Assembly (NCBI GenBank): GCA_018266845.1
Contig: JAFDZO010000011.1
Coordinates: 124,001 to 188,000, forward strand
Source: Bacteroidota bacterium
GTDB taxonomy: Bacteria; Bacteroidota; Ignavibacteria; Tepidaquicellales; Tepidaquicellaceae
DNA: 64,000 nt
Reading direction: 5' to 3'
Position numbers and translations under genes: made by a program
Part shown: piece after piece, positions 63,171 to 64,000 of the stretch
How the letters are laid out: each line of letters begins with the position of its first letter
Numbering within the stretch: the first letter of the stretch is position 1
Notes under the pieces: generated by a model
What the model saw: only the letters and a program-made list of their open reading frames with translations
Database searches by the model: none
Told to the model about the DNA's origin: nothing

Positions 63171-63330
63171 GGAAACACAGATTGTTATGATGTTTATGAT
63201 AGCACTGATAGAAAAATTTCTTCTGACTTATTAAGACAGCTTTTTAAGATTACATAACTGGTTTTCTTATTAATGTTTATTAAATTAAAATATCTGTGCA
63301 ATCATATTTAATCATAATTATCTGTGTTCC
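63171..63330. mobile_element. MITE-like element with AACACAGAT inverted repeats
   Basis: The left arm starting GGAAACACAGAT (63171) and the right arm ending ATCTGTGTTCC (63330) align over roughly 40 bases with scattered mismatches. The interior is AT-rich and non-coding. A single arm of the same family lies at 3073-3110. Confidence 0.6.
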
Positions 63331-63402
63331 TTAAAGAATTAGTGATTAATTTTACCTGTAAATCATTTCTTCTTATCTATATATTGAATAACAATTTTTT
63401 GA

Positions 63403-64000
63403 ATGGAAAAAGGAAATCTCCCTGCCGTTGTTAAAAGCGCGCCTATTGATACAATCATAAAACCTTTTAAAAGGTTTATGCACATTGAAGCATCGAGCGG
63501 AATTGTATTAATAATTGTAACTATTGTATCATTGCTGCTTGCCAACTCTTCACTCTATAATTTCTATCACCATCTGCTTGAAACCAAAATAATTATAGGC
63601 ATAGGTCAGTTTGCGCTTGACAAAGAAATAAGCCATTGGATAAATGACGGGCTAATGGCAATTTTTTTCTTTGTAGTAGGGCTTGAAATCAAACGCGAGA
63701 TAATTTCCGGCGAGCTTTCTTCATTTAAAAAATCATCCTTCCCTATTTTCGCAGCGCTTGGCGGAATGATATTTCCTGCTTTAATTTATTCAGCATTAAA
63801 CTGGGGAAACGCCTACGAAATGAAAGGCTGGGGAATTCCGATGGCAACGGATATTGCTTTTTCGCTCGGCATCCTTTCGCTGCTTGGGAATAAAGTCCCC
63901 CTTTCATTAAAAGTTTTTCTAACTGCCTTTGCAATCGTAGATGACCTCGGCGCCGTGATTGTTATAGCAATTTTTTACACTGCTGATTTATCTCTCATAG
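63403..64000 (+). CDS. nhaA: Na+/H+ antiporter NhaA, partial
   Basis: The gene starts at ATG 63403 and is cut by the window end after 199 residues. Motifs of the family: F-M-H-I-E-A-S-S-G at the N-terminus, F-F-F-V-V-G-L-E-I-K-R-E, P-M-A-T-D-I-A-F and the ion-binding pair D-D (residues 180-181) in A-I-V-D-D-L-G-A-V. Expected to expel sodium using the proton gradient. Confidence 0.95.
   Translation, partial: MEKGNLPAVVKSAPIDTIIKPFKRFMHIEASSGIVLIIVTIVSLLLANSSLYNFYHHLLETKIIIGIGQFALDKEISHWINDGLMAIFFFVVGLEIKREIISGELSSFKKSSFPIFAALGGMIFPALIYSALNWGNAYEMKGWGIPMATDIAFSLGILSLLGNKVPLSLKVFLTAFAIVDDLGAVIVIAIFYTADLSLI

Overview
The window looks like a chromosome segment from a low-GC, Gram-negative member of the Bacteroidota/Ignavibacteriota-Chlorobi group. 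Five secreted proteins end in a type IX secretion (T9SS) sorting domain containing the NYPNPFNP motif that is common in Ignavibacteria-like lineages. There are also TonB-dependent receptors, a Bacteroidota-style cobalamin locus and AT-rich intergenic DNA full of dispersed inverted repeats. No rRNA, tRNA, CRISPR array, prophage or transposase gene was recognised.

Layout. 1-3.1 kb: the end of a peptide-ABC binding lipoprotein, pyrF and dcd. 3.2-8.9 kb: the rod-shape cluster mreB-mreC-mreD-PBP2-rodA, all minus strand. 9.1-11.2 kb: purH-purN. 11.4-19.2 kb: a TonB receptor, an oligopeptide ABC ATPase, a two-lobed aspartyl protease and a porin. 19.3-23.3 kb: topA-smg-ybeY and a cold-shock gene whose leader contains two interleaved inverted repeats. 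23.4-25.5 kb: an unusual three-gene unit of a membrane JAMM/LysM protein, a ubiquitin-conjugating-enzyme (E2)-like protein and a gamma-carbonic-anhydrase-like protein. 25.6-31.0 kb: a cobalamin uptake operon (riboswitch, leader terminator, btuB, two BtuG-like propellers, cobalamin adenosyltransferase, small BFD-like ferredoxin). 31.2-38.7 kb: tyrosine phenol-lyase, small regulators, a serine-palmitoyltransferase-like enzyme divergent from an SDR reductase, and argS. 38.9-42.3 kb: an AT-rich island of at least nine tiny membrane proteins on one strand. 42.7-44.5 kb: a TPR histidine kinase broken by a frameshift. 44.6-55 kb: T9SS-exported nucleases and beta-propeller proteins, a Crp/Fnr regulator, a methyltransferase and nested MITE-like repeats. 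55-64 kb: a PD-(D/E)XK-like protein, a GNAT, an SDR, a giant alpha-2-macroglobulin with a receptor-plug-like insertion, a DUF2461 protein and the start of nhaA.

How genes work together. The mre/PBP2/RodA genes form the elongasome. The cobalamin operon is a self-contained capture, import and adenosylation route under riboswitch control. PurH/PurN and PyrF/Dcd are nucleotide metabolism. The SPT-like enzyme and SDR may make a sphingoid base and reduce a ceramide precursor (inference).

The best candidates for something undescribed are the JAMM-LysM/E2-like pair with no E1 or ubiquitin-like partner in view, the small-membrane-protein island with its internal paralogue families, and the cold-shock leader structure. 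All functional statements are read from sequence motifs; no database search was run.
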